From Helicobacter bilis (GTDB taxonomy: Bacteria > Campylobacterota > Campylobacteria > Campylobacterales > Helicobacteraceae), in the NCBI RefSeq assembly GCF_001999985.1, contig NZ_CP019645.1, forward strand, positions 1,612,001 through 1,676,000: 64,000 nucleotides of DNA, read 5' to 3'. How positions within the stretch are numbered: position 1 is the stretch's first letter; each line of letters opens with the position of its first letter. This document shows positions 8,816 to 17,234 of this stretch, piece after piece. The notes below the pieces were generated by a model. The model was not told the origin of the DNA, did no database searches, and worked only from the letters and a program-made list of their open reading frames with translations. The translations under genes were made by a program, and so were the position numbers.

Positions 8816-8931
8816 TTGACATAATTTATGTAAAGTCATATATAGCATAAATGAAATGTTTAGCGCCTACACAATTAGCTCAAAAAATAGCTATTGGGCG
8901 AAGAATGGGGTGATCAAGGAGGGCTATTTTT
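8816..8931 (+). ncRNA. Candidate small RNA or leader upstream of thrC
   Basis: TTGACA (8816-8821), a 17-base spacer and TATATA (8839-8844) form an unusually complete promoter. About 40 bases downstream, AAAAATAGC (8883-8891) pairs perfectly with GCTATTTTT (8923-8931), a nine-base stem ending in five U. The predicted transcript is about 80 nt and contains no gene of normal type. It could be an independent sRNA or an attenuated leader for thrC, whose own -10 box lies 70 bp further on. The inference is from sequence only; no known RNA family was recognised. Confidence 0.3.
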
Positions 8932-8999
8932 CACACAAAAGACACATAAAGCTTTAGCTGCTTTGTCCTACGAAGCAAAGAAACTAAAGAAACTTTTGT

Positions 9000-9005
9000 T
9001 ATAAT
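9000..9005 (+). promoter_or_regulatory. -10 box for thrC
   Basis: TATAAT in the context TTGTTATAATTCT, 55 bases upstream of the preferred thrC start. Confidence 0.5.
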
Positions 9006-9059
9006 TCTATTCCATAGGATTTTGCAAATAGATAATACATGGAATCTAGAAGGGAAAAT

Positions 9060-10568
9060 ATGCAAACACAAAATAATATAAAAACACTCGCTCAAACAAG
9101 AAGTAATAACAATACAAACAAGACCTTTATTCAGGCAATGCTTGACCCAAATGCAGAATATGGCGGACTTTATACATTTTGCGATATAAAGCCTCTAGTA
9201 AATTTAGAAAATCTCTACACTCTCTCATACAACAAAATGTGTGAAAAAATTTTTACGCATTTAGGTATTGACATTCCCTCTAATCTTTTAGAATCTGTGC
9301 TAAAAAGCTATGAAACATTTCGCACAAAAGATATTGCCCCACTTGTAGAAATAGAGAAAAACTTGTATTCATTAGAGCTTTATCACGGACCAACCTATGC
9401 GTTTAAAGACATGGCATTACAGCCTTTTTCAGCCCTGCTATCAGCCATCGCCTTGCAAAGAAATGAGAGATATTTAATCCTTAGTGCCACAAGTGGCGAT
9501 ACAGGTCCTGCGACATTAAGCGGCTTTGCAAATAGAGAAAATATTAAAGCTATTTGCATTTATCCGCAAGGTGGCACAAGTGATGTGCAACGACTACAAA
9601 TGACAACACAAGATGCAAAAAACCTAAAAGTATATGGCATAAAAGGCGACTTTGATTTAGCCCAAAGCACATTAAAATCTTTGCTGAAAAGTGAAACTTT
9701 TAGGGATTTGGTAGCAAAAAAGGGTTATGCTTTAAGTGCGGCAAACTCCGTGAATATCGCACGAATCGCATTTCAAATAGTCTATTATTTCATCATTGGT
9801 AGAGAACTAGCAAAAAAAGGTTTGCATGAATTTAGCGTAATTGTCCCAAGCGGTAATTTCGGCAATGCTTTAGGGGCATTTTTTGCAAAGAAAATGGGGC
9901 TACCTATCACAAAAATCTGTATCGCTTCAAACCCAAATGACATTTTGACGCAATTTTTCACAACAGGCGTTTATGACATACGCAATAAAGAGTTAAAACT
10001 CTCGTATTCTCCTGCTATGGATATTTTGAAAAGCTCAAATATCGAGCGACTTTTGTTTGCCTACTTTGGTGCAGAAAGGACAAAAGAGTGCATGCAATCA
10101 CTCGATGAAACGCAGTATTTTAGACTAAACACAGATGAATTATCGCTTTTGCGGGATATATTTGAAGCAAGAAGTTTCAGTGATGATGAGTGTTTGCGGG
10201 GTATTAAAATGGCATTTGAAAAAGGTTATGTGCTTGACCCACACACAAGCAATGCGTATCTATTCGCACAATATTGCAAGGAAAAATTAAGCATAGATAC
10301 GCCACAAGTAATCATCTCAACAGCGCATTTTGCAAAGTTTGCAAAGGTAGTATGCAGGGCATTGTGTGATCTAGATGAGAACACGCTAAGGGGATTAAGT
10401 GATAAAGAAGCCCTAGATAGAATCTTTATGCGTTTAAAAGAGTGCAATATAGCCCAAAATGGCTTACAAATAGATTCTAGTATTTTAGATCTTTTTAATA
10501 AAAAAGAGATTCACACTCAAACCTATAACGCAAAAGATCTAGAAGATTCTATTCTTTCGTGGTTGTAG
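9060..10568 (+). CDS. thrC: Threonine synthase
   Basis: 502 residues from ATG 9060, preferred over the ATG at 9039 because AGAAGGGA lies just upstream of the former and nothing suitable precedes the latter. It is a PLP enzyme converting O-phosphohomoserine to threonine. The cofactor lysine is in YAFKDMAL (K116), followed by the phosphate-binding SATSGDTGPA segment (about 144-153) and the NSVNIAR and PSGNFGNALGA motifs. Length and motif order fit the long bacterial ThrC class. It is monocistronic here, with a promoter box at 9000-9005. Confidence 0.94.
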   Translation: MQTQNNIKTLAQTRSNNNTNKTFIQAMLDPNAEYGGLYTFCDIKPLVNLENLYTLSYNKMCEKIFTHLGIDIPSNLLESVLKSYETFRTKDIAPLVEIEKNLYSLELYHGPTYAFKDMALQPFSALLSAIALQRNERYLILSATSGDTGPATLSGFANRENIKAICIYPQGGTSDVQRLQMTTQDAKNLKVYGIKGDFDLAQSTLKSLLKSETFRDLVAKKGYALSAANSVNIARIAFQIVYYFIIGRELAKKGLHEFSVIVPSGNFGNALGAFFAKKMGLPITKICIASNPNDILTQFFTTGVYDIRNKELKLSYSPAMDILKSSNIERLLFAYFGAERTKECMQSLDETQYFRLNTDELSLLRDIFEARSFSDDECLRGIKMAFEKGYVLDPHTSNAYLFAQYCKEKLSIDTPQVIISTAHFAKFAKVVCRALCDLDENTLRGLSDKEALDRIFMRLKECNIAQNGLQIDSSILDLFNKKEIHTQTYNAKDLEDSILSWL

Positions 10569-10743
10569 ATTATTTGTTGTTGTGTTGAGAAGTGCTAAGA
10601 ATCTAAATACAGATTCTAGAAAAGATATTTTGTCAAAGGCGTATATGTATGAAGTTTTTACTCACAATTTGCAACACGACAAGAAAGTTGCAATAGGAAT
10701 GTTTTAATAAAACAATAGTTGCATGTGTATCTAAGGAGATAAA

Positions 10744-11394
10744 ATGGAATATTTGGTTGAGATGGAAAATGTTTCACATAAATTTGATGTTGTGCTATAT
10801 GAAGATATTTCTATGCGTTTGAAACCTATGCAAAGCATGGCGATTTTAGGGGCGAGTGGTAGCGGAAAAAGCACGATTTTAAACCATTTATCAACACTTT
10901 TACCGCCACAAAAAGGACAAATAAATCTCGCACATTTAAAAAATATTTATAATCTTAATGAGAATCAATTATTGCTTTTGCGTCAAAAGATCCTAGGTAT
11001 TATCTTTCAAACGCATTATCTTTTTCGCGGCTTTAATGTTACACAGAATCTCCAAATCGCCGAACTCATCGCCCAAACCAAAATAGATATGCAAATGCTT
11101 GAAGAATTTGGCATAGCACATACACTTAAACAGCAAATCGGTGAGTTGAGTGGCGGACAGCAACAGCGGCTAAGTATCGCACGCGTTTTGACAAAAAAAC
11201 CAAAGATTCTACTTGCTGATGAACCAACTGGAAATCTTGACAAAGACACCGCAATGAGTATCATGCAATATCTTTTATCGTATGTAGAAAAAAATGAAGC
11301 TGCCCTCGTGGTAGCCACGCACGATCAGCAAATCGCTGAACTTTGCACTCATATAGTTTTGCTTGAAGATAAAACCTTAAAACAGCTGAAATAA
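10744..11394 (+). CDS. lolD: LolD-like ABC transporter ATPase
   Basis: 216 residues. Walker A is GASGSGKS (36-43), the signature LSGGQQQR is at about 138-145, Walker B ILLADEPTG at about 157-165, and the switch His is in VATHD. The sequence type and length match the MacB/LolD/FtsE subfamily. LolD powers release of lipoproteins from the inner membrane together with LolC/E. No permease gene is next to it, so the partner must be elsewhere and the exact subfamily is inferred. AAGGAG lies just upstream of the ATG. Confidence 0.8.
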   Translation: MEYLVEMENVSHKFDVVLYEDISMRLKPMQSMAILGASGSGKSTILNHLSTLLPPQKGQINLAHLKNIYNLNENQLLLLRQKILGIIFQTHYLFRGFNVTQNLQIAELIAQTKIDMQMLEEFGIAHTLKQQIGELSGGQQQRLSIARVLTKKPKILLADEPTGNLDKDTAMSIMQYLLSYVEKNEAALVVATHDQQIAELCTHIVLLEDKTLKQLK

Positions 11395-11458
11395 CAGAAT
11401 TATGCAACATGTATCTAAGATTGTAAAAATCACAAATACATCATATTGATAATTTTAG

Positions 11459-11851
11459 TTATTCATCATCAAACCCAAAACCACCAAAGCTTAAAGGCTG
11501 CAACAACTCCACATATACACTTTGCTTATCATCAGTCATTCTAGCAGAGTAGTGTATGAACTGCTCTGACAATACGCCATTATTCCTTTTATCTGTTATG
11601 GCTACTTGAGCTTTACATACTACCTTTTTTGCTTGTTCTTCAACCTTTTCTGTCATAAATGTTGAGTATTTATATGTCATATTGTCATCATCTTTACGCA
11701 CTATTTGCATGGAATCTAGCTGGTCCTGTATGATTGTAGTTAAAACATCTTGCACTGCTTTATCATCGCAACTTGGCACAGCACTACCGCAACCACTAAA
11801 CACACCAAAAAGCATCGCACTTGCGACACATGAAACAAACATCTTTCTCAT
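11459..11851 (-). CDS. Small lipoprotein, function unknown
   Basis: 130 residues from ATG 11851 (AAAGG seven bases upstream; a TTG one codon earlier is too close to the same site). The signal peptide ends in a lipobox FSGC, so the protein should be lipidated at that Cys. The mature domain of about 110 residues is soluble and mixed alpha/beta, with ATYKYSTF-like and AQVAITDKRNNG-like strands. No family was recognised. A run of nine TA dinucleotides lies upstream (11917-11934). Confidence 0.7.
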   Translation of the reverse strand: MRKMFVSCVASAMLFGVFSGCGSAVPSCDDKAVQDVLTTIIQDQLDSMQIVRKDDDNMTYKYSTFMTEKVEEQAKKVVCKAQVAITDKRNNGVLSEQFIHYSARMTDDKQSVYVELLQPLSFGGFGFDDE

Positions 11852-12226
11852 CAATAAGCCTTTCTTAAAAAATAAACATTTTAAATATCACTAAGATTTC
11901 AAAATGCGTGGGAAATTATATATATATATATATAAGATAAAGCTTAAAAAGTAAAGATTAAGATCAAAATTCCAATAATCTCTCATTTGAATAGTTGAAT
12001 GATTATGTTATTTTACAATGCATTGAAATGCAATCAACTCAGAATCTACACAAATACATTTCTATACTCCACCATATACGCAAGTGATTACGGGTGTAGC
12101 TGCCTGTTAATTCGTGTAGATATAGGATTAAATCGCAAAATAATAAGATTCTAGAATCTTTTCTGTCAAACTTATTTACCATAACACTATTTTTTATGTT
12201 ACAATAACGCTTCCATTTTACATAAT
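11852..12226. other. 375-bp gap before the tRNA
   Basis: No gene was found. It contains the TA run, a perfect 16-bp palindrome AAGATTCTAGAATCTT (12145-12160) formed by two heptamers back to back, and TACAAT (12200-12205), a plausible -10 box 21 bases before the tRNA. Confidence 0.5.
11917..11934. repeat. (TA)9 dinucleotide run
   Basis: Eighteen bases of uninterrupted TA, 66 bp upstream of the lipoprotein start. Such runs can change length by slippage and also melt easily. Confidence 0.8.
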
Positions 12227-12303
12227 GGATCTTTAGCTCAGTTGGTTAGAGCGCTCGGCTCATAACCGAGTGGTCGTAGGTTCAAGTCCTACAAGATCCA
12301 CCA
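12227..12303 (+). tRNA. tRNA with CAU anticodon, probably tRNA-Ile2
   Basis: Complete cloverleaf. The acceptor stem is GGATCTT/AAGATCC, then a D-arm with AGCTCAGTTGGTTAGAGC, an anticodon stem CTCGG/CCGAG with loop CTCATAA, a T-arm GTAGG/CCTAC with loop TTCAAGT, A73 and an encoded CCA. CAU could mean Met or, after lysidine modification, Ile (AUA). The acceptor stem beginning GGA, the TTAGCTCAG context and the TGGTCGTAGG variable/T-arm region resemble tRNA-Ile2 of other bacteria, as remembered, more than elongator or initiator Met. There is no initiator-type C1-A72 mismatch. The modifying enzyme TilS is encoded at 55532. Confidence 0.93.
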
Positions 12304-12594
12304 CTCCTTTTCTTCCTTGTATTTAGAAATCCAGTGATATTCCATGCACTCTTAGGTATTTTTTTATTAAATGATCAAAACAATGAAATAATATGTCTTA
12401 CACACAGAAGTAAGTAGATAAGGCTGGGTTTTGTTTTTTAATATGAGTGTGCAAGCAGACAAAAAACTTTTTACAAATTGTGCTGACGATAACAAAATAC
12501 TATGTTTTTCATTATTGAACATTTTCTTGCATTGTAGTCATTGTAGTCATAGTAACCAATAGAATCTTAAAATTTGCTACAATCAACTATCTAG

Positions 12595-13551
12595 CTATTT
12601 TTGTAATCTTTTCGAAATCTCTGTTGCAATGGTATAAGCATCATTCATAGCTAGGGCAATAGAGCCGCCATTTTTGAAGAGAATATCACCGACTACAAAG
12701 AGATTAGCAATATTGCTTTCTTTGACTTCATTGCATTGTGCTACGCCATTAGAATCTAGCTCTATACCGCATTTCTTTAGAAAATCCACAGGCACAACGC
12801 CACCAATAGCATACACAATCCTATCAAAAATACCCGTGCTATTATCACTAAAGGTTACCTCTAGCTTAGAATCCTTATCGCTAACTGCAATAATATCAAT
12901 GCCAAACTTTGATATTAAGCCATTTTGCAAACTCTTTTCAAGCTCTCTTGCATTCTCATCATTAATGCGATTAAATTCCTTACGGCGATAGTTTAGCGTT
13001 GTTTTTGTCATCGCATTTAGGGCAATGGCGTATTCAACCGCCGAGTTACCACCGCCAACGACTAAGATCTCTTCACCTGCCACACAATCATTGACATTGA
13101 AGTTAATCTTTTTACGCAAACTTGTAGGCAGTGGATAGCTCGGCTTATTTGGCTTACCCATTTTTCCGATACCAATAATCACATGCTTTGCGTGAAATTC
13201 CACATTATTTGTAGTCCTTACGATAAATATAGAATCTTTTTTGCTGACATTATCGACTTCGTGTTGCAGTTTTATCTCAACGCTATTTTCATCTAAAAGT
13301 TTTGAAAAAAGATCTAGTGTGCTTTCCTTATTACCATCGCTAAAGGGTATATGCCCAGCAAGTGTTACCACCTGCCCCTTATAATCCTTATCAACCCGCT
13401 TTCCATCTTTGTAATACTCGCGTATCATCGCAGAAATATTATCTGTTTTCTCAAGCAACACAATATTTTCAATACCCATCTTTTTACACTCAATCGCACT
13501 TGCGATACCACCGGGTCCAGCCCCAACTATTACAACATCATAAATTTTCAT
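12595..13551 (-). CDS. fqrB: Flavodoxin/NADPH oxidoreductase, FqrB type
   Basis: 318 residues of the thioredoxin-reductase fold. The FAD-binding motif is GAGPGG (10-15), the NADPH-binding motif GGGNSA (166-171), and the C-terminal FAD contact is FVVGDILFKNGG. The CxxC active site of true thioredoxin reductases is absent. The sequence strongly recalls Helicobacter FqrB, which moves electrons between NADPH and flavodoxin for the pyruvate oxidoreductase system. The start overlaps the end of ccoS by 14 bp, so the two are translated as a pair. Confidence 0.85.
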   Translation of the reverse strand: MKIYDVVIVGAGPGGIASAIECKKMGIENIVLLEKTDNISAMIREYYKDGKRVDKDYKGQVVTLAGHIPFSDGNKESTLDLFSKLLDENSVEIKLQHEVDNVSKKDSIFIVRTTNNVEFHAKHVIIGIGKMGKPNKPSYPLPTSLRKKINFNVNDCVAGEEILVVGGGNSAVEYAIALNAMTKTTLNYRRKEFNRINDENARELEKSLQNGLISKFGIDIIAVSDKDSKLEVTFSDNSTGIFDRIVYAIGGVVPVDFLKKCGIELDSNGVAQCNEVKESNIANLFVVGDILFKNGGSIALAMNDAYTIATEISKRLQK

Positions 13552-13741
13552 GTTTTTTATCCTTTTTATCTTGTTTTGCCATGTTATTTAGGTCGCTAAC
13601 ATTATCAAAAAGCACACCACGCATCATTTTTTCTTTATCATCAAACTGCCCACTTCTTAGCCCCCATAAAAAAGCAATTAAGCCTAAAAATCCCATACAT
13701 AGTGATACGCCAAGCATCAGCATGACAACCCAACTACTCAT
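13538..13741 (-). CDS. ccoS: cbb3 oxidase assembly protein CcoS
   Basis: 67 residues from ATG 13741, which has AAAGGGAG just upstream; a longer frame to 13789 has no such site. One transmembrane helix (about 5-27) is followed by the signature LWGLRSGQFDD, which is diagnostic of CcoS, and a hydrophilic tail. CcoS is needed to put copper and heme into cbb3-type cytochrome oxidase, the terminal oxidase of these microaerobes. It overlaps fqrB. Confidence 0.88.
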   Translation of the reverse strand: MSSWVVMLMLGVSLCMGFLGLIAFLWGLRSGQFDDKEKMMRGVLFDNVSDLNNMAKQDKKDKKHENL

Positions 13742-13775
13742 AGAATCTCCCTTTTGTAAAACAATGTGAAGCACG

Positions 13776-13781
13776 ATTATA
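13776..13781 (-). promoter_or_regulatory. -10 box for ccoS-fqrB
   Basis: TATAAT on the minus strand, 35 bases before the ccoS ATG. Confidence 0.45.
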
Positions 13782-13983
13782 ACGAACATTTTTTAAGAAA
13801 ATTATAATCATTATGTTTTTATATACCAAATGGTAACTATATGCAATAAAATATGTTTCTTTTAAACTCACTTGTAAAATTATAGAATCTCAATAACACT
13901 AGATTCTGACCTAAAGATATGACTACGCAAGTCCTTTATATTTTTATTATCATAAATTTTTGATACACGCTTCTAAACCACTT

Positions 13984-15180
13984 TTACATAAAATCCTGCA
14001 CAATAAGCCCAATATTTACACCCAGAATCTCTTTTTGCAGTAAATCTCCATATAATGCTTTTGCTCCATTGACTAAATCAGGGCTACTTACACCATGTGC
14101 GATAGAAATTCTTGCTTCAAGAAAGGCGGTTAATTTATCGCAAAATTTTAGCAATTCTCCGCATACAGGCATGTATTTATCGTGATTAAATTGAATCAAT
14201 AGCTGATTTATATCACTAGCAAATACCACTTTATTATGTTCTTTATAGCGATTTGCAAACTCATCTTCAGTCCAATAGATAAGGTCATTGCGGATAAAAT
14301 GCGGGAGTTTGCTTAGAATCTTTGCCTCCATTTCTTCTTTTTCAATACCTTTAATAAAAGAGTCAAGCCCTTTTACAGACCGCTTTATCGGCGAGATAAT
14401 ATCCCTTGTCAAAACTTCAGGCAAATCATGGAAAAGCCCACCAAAAAAGTGATTTATCTGCATTTTCTCACATACATTAAGATTCACACTCAAAAGATAC
14501 GCACAGATTGCCACCATTAGCATGTGTCCTAAGACTGAAGTCTGCGGGATACGCGGTGTTTGACTCCATCTCTTTTGGAATCTAAGCTCTGCAAACATGC
14601 CAACAAGCTCTTTTATATCTTGATAGAGATAGAGATTTTTCATACCGACTAAATCATAAAAGCCCTCTGTTTGGGAATCTATAATTGCCTTAATATTCTC
14701 AATATCATAGAGTTTTGGATTAAAATGATAGATAATATCAAACTCCCATTTAGACGCATAAAAATGCGCTGCTTGTAAAATCTTTGTCTCTAAATCATCA
14801 TTTTTTTCAGCAAGATAACTCTGCATTGAGTGAAAAAAGTCAAAACCCTGCAATTCATTTGCAAGGCTTTGTGCTACAAATGCTGCTAACTCTTTGCCAT
14901 GCGCACTCTTTAGCTTATGAAATACAGGTGGTTTAATATCTGTTAGCACAATGCGTTCAAAAAACTCAAATAAAAATTGTCGTATTAGCTTTGTGTAATT
15001 AATACTTCTGCCTTCATTTTCTTCATACTTTGCAAAGATATAGGCAAGGATTACCTTATGTGCTTGTTTATCTAGCTCTACAAAGTCAAGCGGCACGGCT
15101 TTATCATTCCACCTTCTAATAGATGCACTTGTAAAAATTCTCTCTAAAAGCTTTTTATTTAAATGTGAAGTCTGCTGCAT
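13984..15180 (-). CDS. HD-domain hydrolase
   Basis: 398 residues. The central motif HFFGGLFHDLPEVLTRD supplies the paired His-Asp of the HD superfamily, and further His/Asp residues follow (ASDINQLL). The arrangement resembles the YfbR-like nucleotide phosphohydrolase branch, but with a long N-terminal helical region (about 200 residues) conserved in Campylobacterota proteins of this size. The substrate is unknown. AAAGGA precedes the ATG. Its start is 10 bp after the stop of the upstream unrecognised gene, so the two form an operon. Confidence 0.75.
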   Translation of the reverse strand: MQQTSHLNKKLLERIFTSASIRRWNDKAVPLDFVELDKQAHKVILAYIFAKYEENEGRSINYTKLIRQFLFEFFERIVLTDIKPPVFHKLKSAHGKELAAFVAQSLANELQGFDFFHSMQSYLAEKNDDLETKILQAAHFYASKWEFDIIYHFNPKLYDIENIKAIIDSQTEGFYDLVGMKNLYLYQDIKELVGMFAELRFQKRWSQTPRIPQTSVLGHMLMVAICAYLLSVNLNVCEKMQINHFFGGLFHDLPEVLTRDIISPIKRSVKGLDSFIKGIEKEEMEAKILSKLPHFIRNDLIYWTEDEFANRYKEHNKVVFASDINQLLIQFNHDKYMPVCGELLKFCDKLTAFLEARISIAHGVSSPDLVNGAKALYGDLLQKEILGVNIGLIVQDFM

Positions 15181-15189
15181 AAAAATCCT

Positions 15190-15993
15190 TTATAGAAAAT
15201 CCCTTAATTTCTGCTTATTAAAATCCGGATAATCCATAATTGATAATGGAATCTGTGCGGCAAACTTTGTCTCTGTATTAAATATAATAGGAAAAAGATA
15301 GTTGATTTCTGAAGATTCTAAAGGGCTATTTAAATCAAGCGGACAATACACAAGCAACTTGCTTTTTTTTGTGATATGTAAAATAAGCGTTAAATACTCT
15401 GGTATCATAAAGGAATAATCGCGTAATTTATAAGGATTCACAAGGGCTAATACCATAGGCTCACTCTCTTTTGCTTTCTCTTGTGTTATCTCTCTATCTT
15501 GTTTTATCTGCATGGGTGCGATGAGGTTTTTTAGGCTATCTAAATTTGAGTTTAGAGCTAGTTTATCTTCTAGTAAGCAATTTTTTTGCTCTTGCAAGGC
15601 AGCTGCATTAAAGAAGTCGTCATTATGCTGTGTTGTATTATTATGCTTTGCTTTTAAATGCTTTGATAGGATTTGTGTGTTTTGCTTTTGTGTATGTAAA
15701 ATAGCGTCATTAATATCTTTTTGTGTGGTTTGCACATTTGCTTTTTGATTGTATTTTTTTATGGCTTCATCATCTGCATAGTTCATTGATAAGCTTTTTT
15801 TGCTTAAAAGATTCAATCCTTTCACATGAGAAGCAAATAGCCCTTGATTTTGCTCACCGCTTGTATTAGTCTGTGGATAAAGCATTTTTGCAAACACAGA
15901 ATCTATTTTCTCTAAGATGACTTCATGATTATCTTGGCAAATCACTCTGTGTGCGTTATTGATATTTGATTTTAAAAGATATTTATTTTTCAT
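15190..15993 (-). CDS. Hypothetical protein, unrecognised
   Basis: 267 residues from ATG 15993; an in-frame ATG at 16035 lacks a ribosome site, whereas GGAA lies near this one. There is no signal peptide or membrane helix. The middle (about 70-170) is Gln/Asn/Lys-rich and probably coiled or disordered. The C-terminal 90 residues look folded (LALVNPYKLRDYSFMIPEY, KLLVYCPLDL). It is co-directional and tightly linked with the HD protein, suggesting related work. Confidence 0.6.
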   Translation of the reverse strand: MKNKYLLKSNINNAHRVICQDNHEVILEKIDSVFAKMLYPQTNTSGEQNQGLFASHVKGLNLLSKKSLSMNYADDEAIKKYNQKANVQTTQKDINDAILHTQKQNTQILSKHLKAKHNNTTQHNDDFFNAAALQEQKNCLLEDKLALNSNLDSLKNLIAPMQIKQDREITQEKAKESEPMVLALVNPYKLRDYSFMIPEYLTLILHITKKSKLLVYCPLDLNSPLESSEINYLFPIIFNTETKFAAQIPLSIMDYPDFNKQKLRDFL

Positions 15994-16134
15994 ATAAGTT
16001 CCATATATGCGTTTTATCAACATGTAGTAAAGCAAAATGTGTGCCTTATTTTGTGATATGGATTCTATGTGCTAGGGCAACTCGCTTTCAACTTCAATAT
16101 TTTGTAAAGATTCTATAAATTCGCAATTTATGTA

Positions 16135-16140
16135 TATAAT
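16135..16140 (+). promoter_or_regulatory. -10 box for tolQRA
   Basis: TATAAT in TGTATATAAT, 56 bases before the tolQ start. Confidence 0.5.
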
Positions 16141-16195
16141 TCCTAGATTATTAGTAAGGGACTTTGATTAATTCTAATTATTTTAAGGATAATGT

Positions 16196-16849
16196 ATGGG
16201 TGCGTTGGTTAGCTTTTTTGAGACAAGTGGGGTTATTACTCTGCTTGTTATTTTTTGGCTATCGCTTTATGTGATTGCTACATTATGGATTTTTATCTAT
16301 AAATGGTTTGTGATACGCGGTATTCAAGATAGGGAGACTTATTCGCTTGATTTATTATTATCAAAGGATATAAGTATTCCGCAAAGTGCGGTATTTGCAC
16401 GCTCAAAAGGGCATAGGCTTTTATCAAAAGAGATGTTACAAGTTTGGAAAAGTCAGATTCTAAAAAATGCGAGTGGTGGGCTTACATTCTTAAGCATTGT
16501 TAGCTCTACTGCACCATTTATCGGCTTGTTTGGCACAGTTACAGAAATCCTTGATGCGTTTGCACATTTAGGCTCACAAGGACAAGCGACTTTTGAGGTG
16601 ATTGCCCCTATTATTTCAAAGGCGCTTGTGGCGACTGCATGGGGCATTTTATGTGCTATTCCTGCGTATTCTTTCTATCTCATATTGAAACGCAAGATTG
16701 CTGTGCTTGGCGTATGTTTGCAAGCACAAATTGATGTAGCCCTTGCTGCTACCGCCGATACAGACAACAACGGCTTTGATAGGACCAAAGAGGCTTTCAC
16801 GCAAGAAAAAACTAATAATATTGTATGGGGCGGAAAAGTCAATGGATGA
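16196..16849 (+). CDS. tolQ: TolQ/ExbB-type proton channel subunit
   Basis: 217 residues with three predicted membrane helices (about 10-35, 100-125 and 140-165). The conserved channel segment STAPFIGLFGTVTEILDAF is typical of the MotA/TolQ/ExbB family. It works with TolR and TolA to use the proton gradient for outer-membrane constriction. Its stop overlaps the tolR start. AAGGAT precedes the ATG. TolQ is preferred over ExbB because the third gene encodes a TolA-like coiled-coil protein. Confidence 0.85.
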   Translation: MGALVSFFETSGVITLLVIFWLSLYVIATLWIFIYKWFVIRGIQDRETYSLDLLLSKDISIPQSAVFARSKGHRLLSKEMLQVWKSQILKNASGGLTFLSIVSSTAPFIGLFGTVTEILDAFAHLGSQGQATFEVIAPIISKALVATAWGILCAIPAYSFYLILKRKIAVLGVCLQAQIDVALAATADTDNNGFDRTKEAFTQEKTNNIVWGGKVNG

Positions 16850-17234
16850 TTTAGATCTTGAAGAAAAACCAGAGTTAAACATTACCCCGCTTGTTGATAT
16901 TATGCTTGTTTTACTTGCAATCCTTATGGTAACAACACCAGCGATAGTGTATCGAGAGGATATACAGCTACCAGATGGCTCAAAAAGCAAACGCGCTGAA
17001 ATAAATCCTATACTCTCTGTGCGTATCGATAAGGATAGGCAAATCCATGTGGATAAAGATGTGTTTGCCTATGAGAGTTTTAAAGAGAACTTTTCACTGC
17101 GTGCAAATAGATATGATAAATCGCAATCAGTCTATATTTATGCAGATAAGAATCTATACTATGGCGAAGTTTTGCCTATATTTGCTGTGCTAAAACAAGC
17201 AGGATTTACTAAAGTATCGTTAGGAACGCAATGA
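16842..17234 (+). CDS. tolR: TolR/ExbD-type subunit
   Basis: 130 residues from ATG 16842, which overlaps the tolQ stop and has GGCGGAAAA upstream; a longer frame from 16743 lies wholly within tolQ and is rejected. The single N-terminal helix follows the hallmark LNITPLVDIMLVLLAI, whose Asp is the proton-binding residue. A periplasmic domain ends in QAGFTKVSLGTQ. The stop overlaps the tolA start (ATGA). Confidence 0.87.
   Translation: MDDLDLEEKPELNITPLVDIMLVLLAILMVTTPAIVYREDIQLPDGSKSKRAEINPILSVRIDKDRQIHVDKDVFAYESFKENFSLRANRYDKSQSVYIYADKNLYYGEVLPIFAVLKQAGFTKVSLGTQ

Noticed and set aside
8850-8912. Frame MKCLAPTQLAQKIAIGRRMG as a threonine-type leader peptide for thrC
   Set aside because: It has one Thr and two Ile only, no ribosome site, and overlaps the stem; the RNA hypothesis is simpler.
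12530-12560. Tandem TGTAGTCAT units between the tRNA and fqrB as a possible att site or CRISPR-like repeat
   Set aside because: There are only two short copies, no integrase or spacer pattern, and the tRNA 3' end is not duplicated anywhere nearby.
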